Below are positions 63,721-64,000 of a DNA stretch of 64,000 bases, piece by piece. The position numbers and the translations under genes were made by a program. Positions within the stretch are counted from its first letter, which is position 1. Every line of letters begins with the position of its first letter. The notes under the pieces were generated by a model, which ran no database searches, was not told the DNA's origin, and saw nothing but the letters and a program-made list of their open reading frames with translations. This DNA comes from Paraburkholderia fungorum (GTDB lineage: Bacteria > Pseudomonadota > Gammaproteobacteria > Burkholderiales > Burkholderiaceae): assembly GCF_900099835.1 (NCBI RefSeq), contig NZ_FNKP01000002.1:62001-126000 (forward strand), written 5' to 3'.

Positions 63721-64000
63721 TTAGGACATGCATTCGCACGGCTTGGCGTCGAAGATCGGCCGTACCGCAATGATCTTTTTCGCTTGAGCCCAGAAACGCT
63801 GTGGCTGGATGTGTTCGGTCGCCGGAATGCCGGCCGCCTTCATGCGCGCGAAACGGTCTTCCATGTCTTCGAGATAGACGGCGCCAGTTTCGTCGTGGTG
63901 AATCGAATAGCCGATCTCGTCCTCGGCCCACTTTCCCTTCAGCCAGATGTCGGGCCGCGTGCAGTACACGACGTACCAGTGCTGCCATCCAGCCTTGAGG
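63721..64000 (-). CDS. Phage hypothetical protein (5' part outside the window)
   Basis: The frame enters from the right edge as LKAGWQHWYVVYCTRPDIWL and ends at a TAA at 63721, about 92 visible codons. A GTG at 63969 could be read as a start, but the frame continues upstream with coherent sequence, so the gene is probably longer. No domain is recognised. Confidence 0.5.
   Translation of the reverse strand, partial: LKAGWQHWYVVYCTRPDIWLKGKWAEDEIGYSIHHDETGAVYLEDMEDRFARMKAAGIPATEHIQPQRFWAQAKKIIAVRPIFDAKPCECMS

Larger units (their letters stand above)
59648..64000. mobile_element. Integrase end of a prophage or integrative element (continues past the window)
   Basis: From the tRNA to the right edge every supported gene is on the minus strand, mostly with 4-8 bp overlaps. 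The proteins are small and typical of phages: integrase, HTH, Lar-like zinc protein and J-domain protein. No structural phage genes are visible yet, so prophage versus other integrative element is open. The intrusion separates rpoD from its usual downstream neighbours. Confidence 0.8.

Overview
The window looks like a chromosome segment of a Burkholderiaceae betaproteobacterium, most likely Paraburkholderia or a close Burkholderia relative. The DNA is GC-rich. The gene families are typical of that group: a BPSS1780-type membrane protein, a DUF3563 small protein, an rpsU-yqeY-dnaG-rpoD block with an acidic RpoD, and a TreS-maltokinase fusion. This placement is inferred from gene content, not from a database match.

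Layout. Positions 1-17,319 hold a compact minus-strand alpha-glucan/trehalose cluster, read glgE > treS-mak > glgB > glgX > treZ > malQ > treY, with treY running off the left edge. Most junctions are 4-8 bp overlaps. TreS-Mak turns trehalose into maltose-1-phosphate, GlgE polymerises it, GlgB branches the glucan, and GlgX and MalQ trim and rearrange it. TreY and TreZ release trehalose again, so the cluster encodes both directions of a trehalose-glucan cycle.

Positions 17,800-29,400 are accessory. They hold a DUF1345 membrane protein, a metallophosphoesterase, a RES-Xre toxin-antitoxin pair, a Lys/Ala-rich exported protein, a LysR/tautomerase divergent pair, the molybdate system (modE converging on modABC), a PAP2 phosphatase, a PHB-depolymerase-like esterase and a DUF3563 protein. 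Several candidate operators and short tandem repeats lie between these genes. Positions 29,500-44,600 are mostly housekeeping and stress genes: tspO, phr, ohr/ohrR, thrB, a DUF2782-like gene, amn, a split chromate transporter, a LOG-family gene abutting polA, an NDH-2-like dehydrogenase and a dienelactone hydrolase. Positions 44,700-53,970 hold sseA, a Rieske oxygenase, xseB-ispA-dxs (isoprenoid precursors), folE2, tsaD and a HI0933-type flavoprotein.

Positions 54,000-59,500 are the macromolecular-synthesis block. The rpsU reading frame is visibly broken there, followed by intact yqeY, dnaG and rpoD. An unusual tRNA with a CAU anticodon and a long variable arm follows at 59,560-59,647. It appears to be the attachment site of a prophage or integrative element whose integrase end fills the rest of the window. 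That end comprises a tyrosine integrase, a small HTH protein overlapping it, and a minus-strand chain of small coupled genes including a J-domain protein and a Lar-like zinc protein.

The points most worth following up are the broken rpsU, the type-II CAU tRNA used as an integration site, the GlgE with an extra degenerate GH13 domain, and several clean palindromes upstream of small or poorly known genes. No CRISPR array, rRNA or insertion sequence was recognised.
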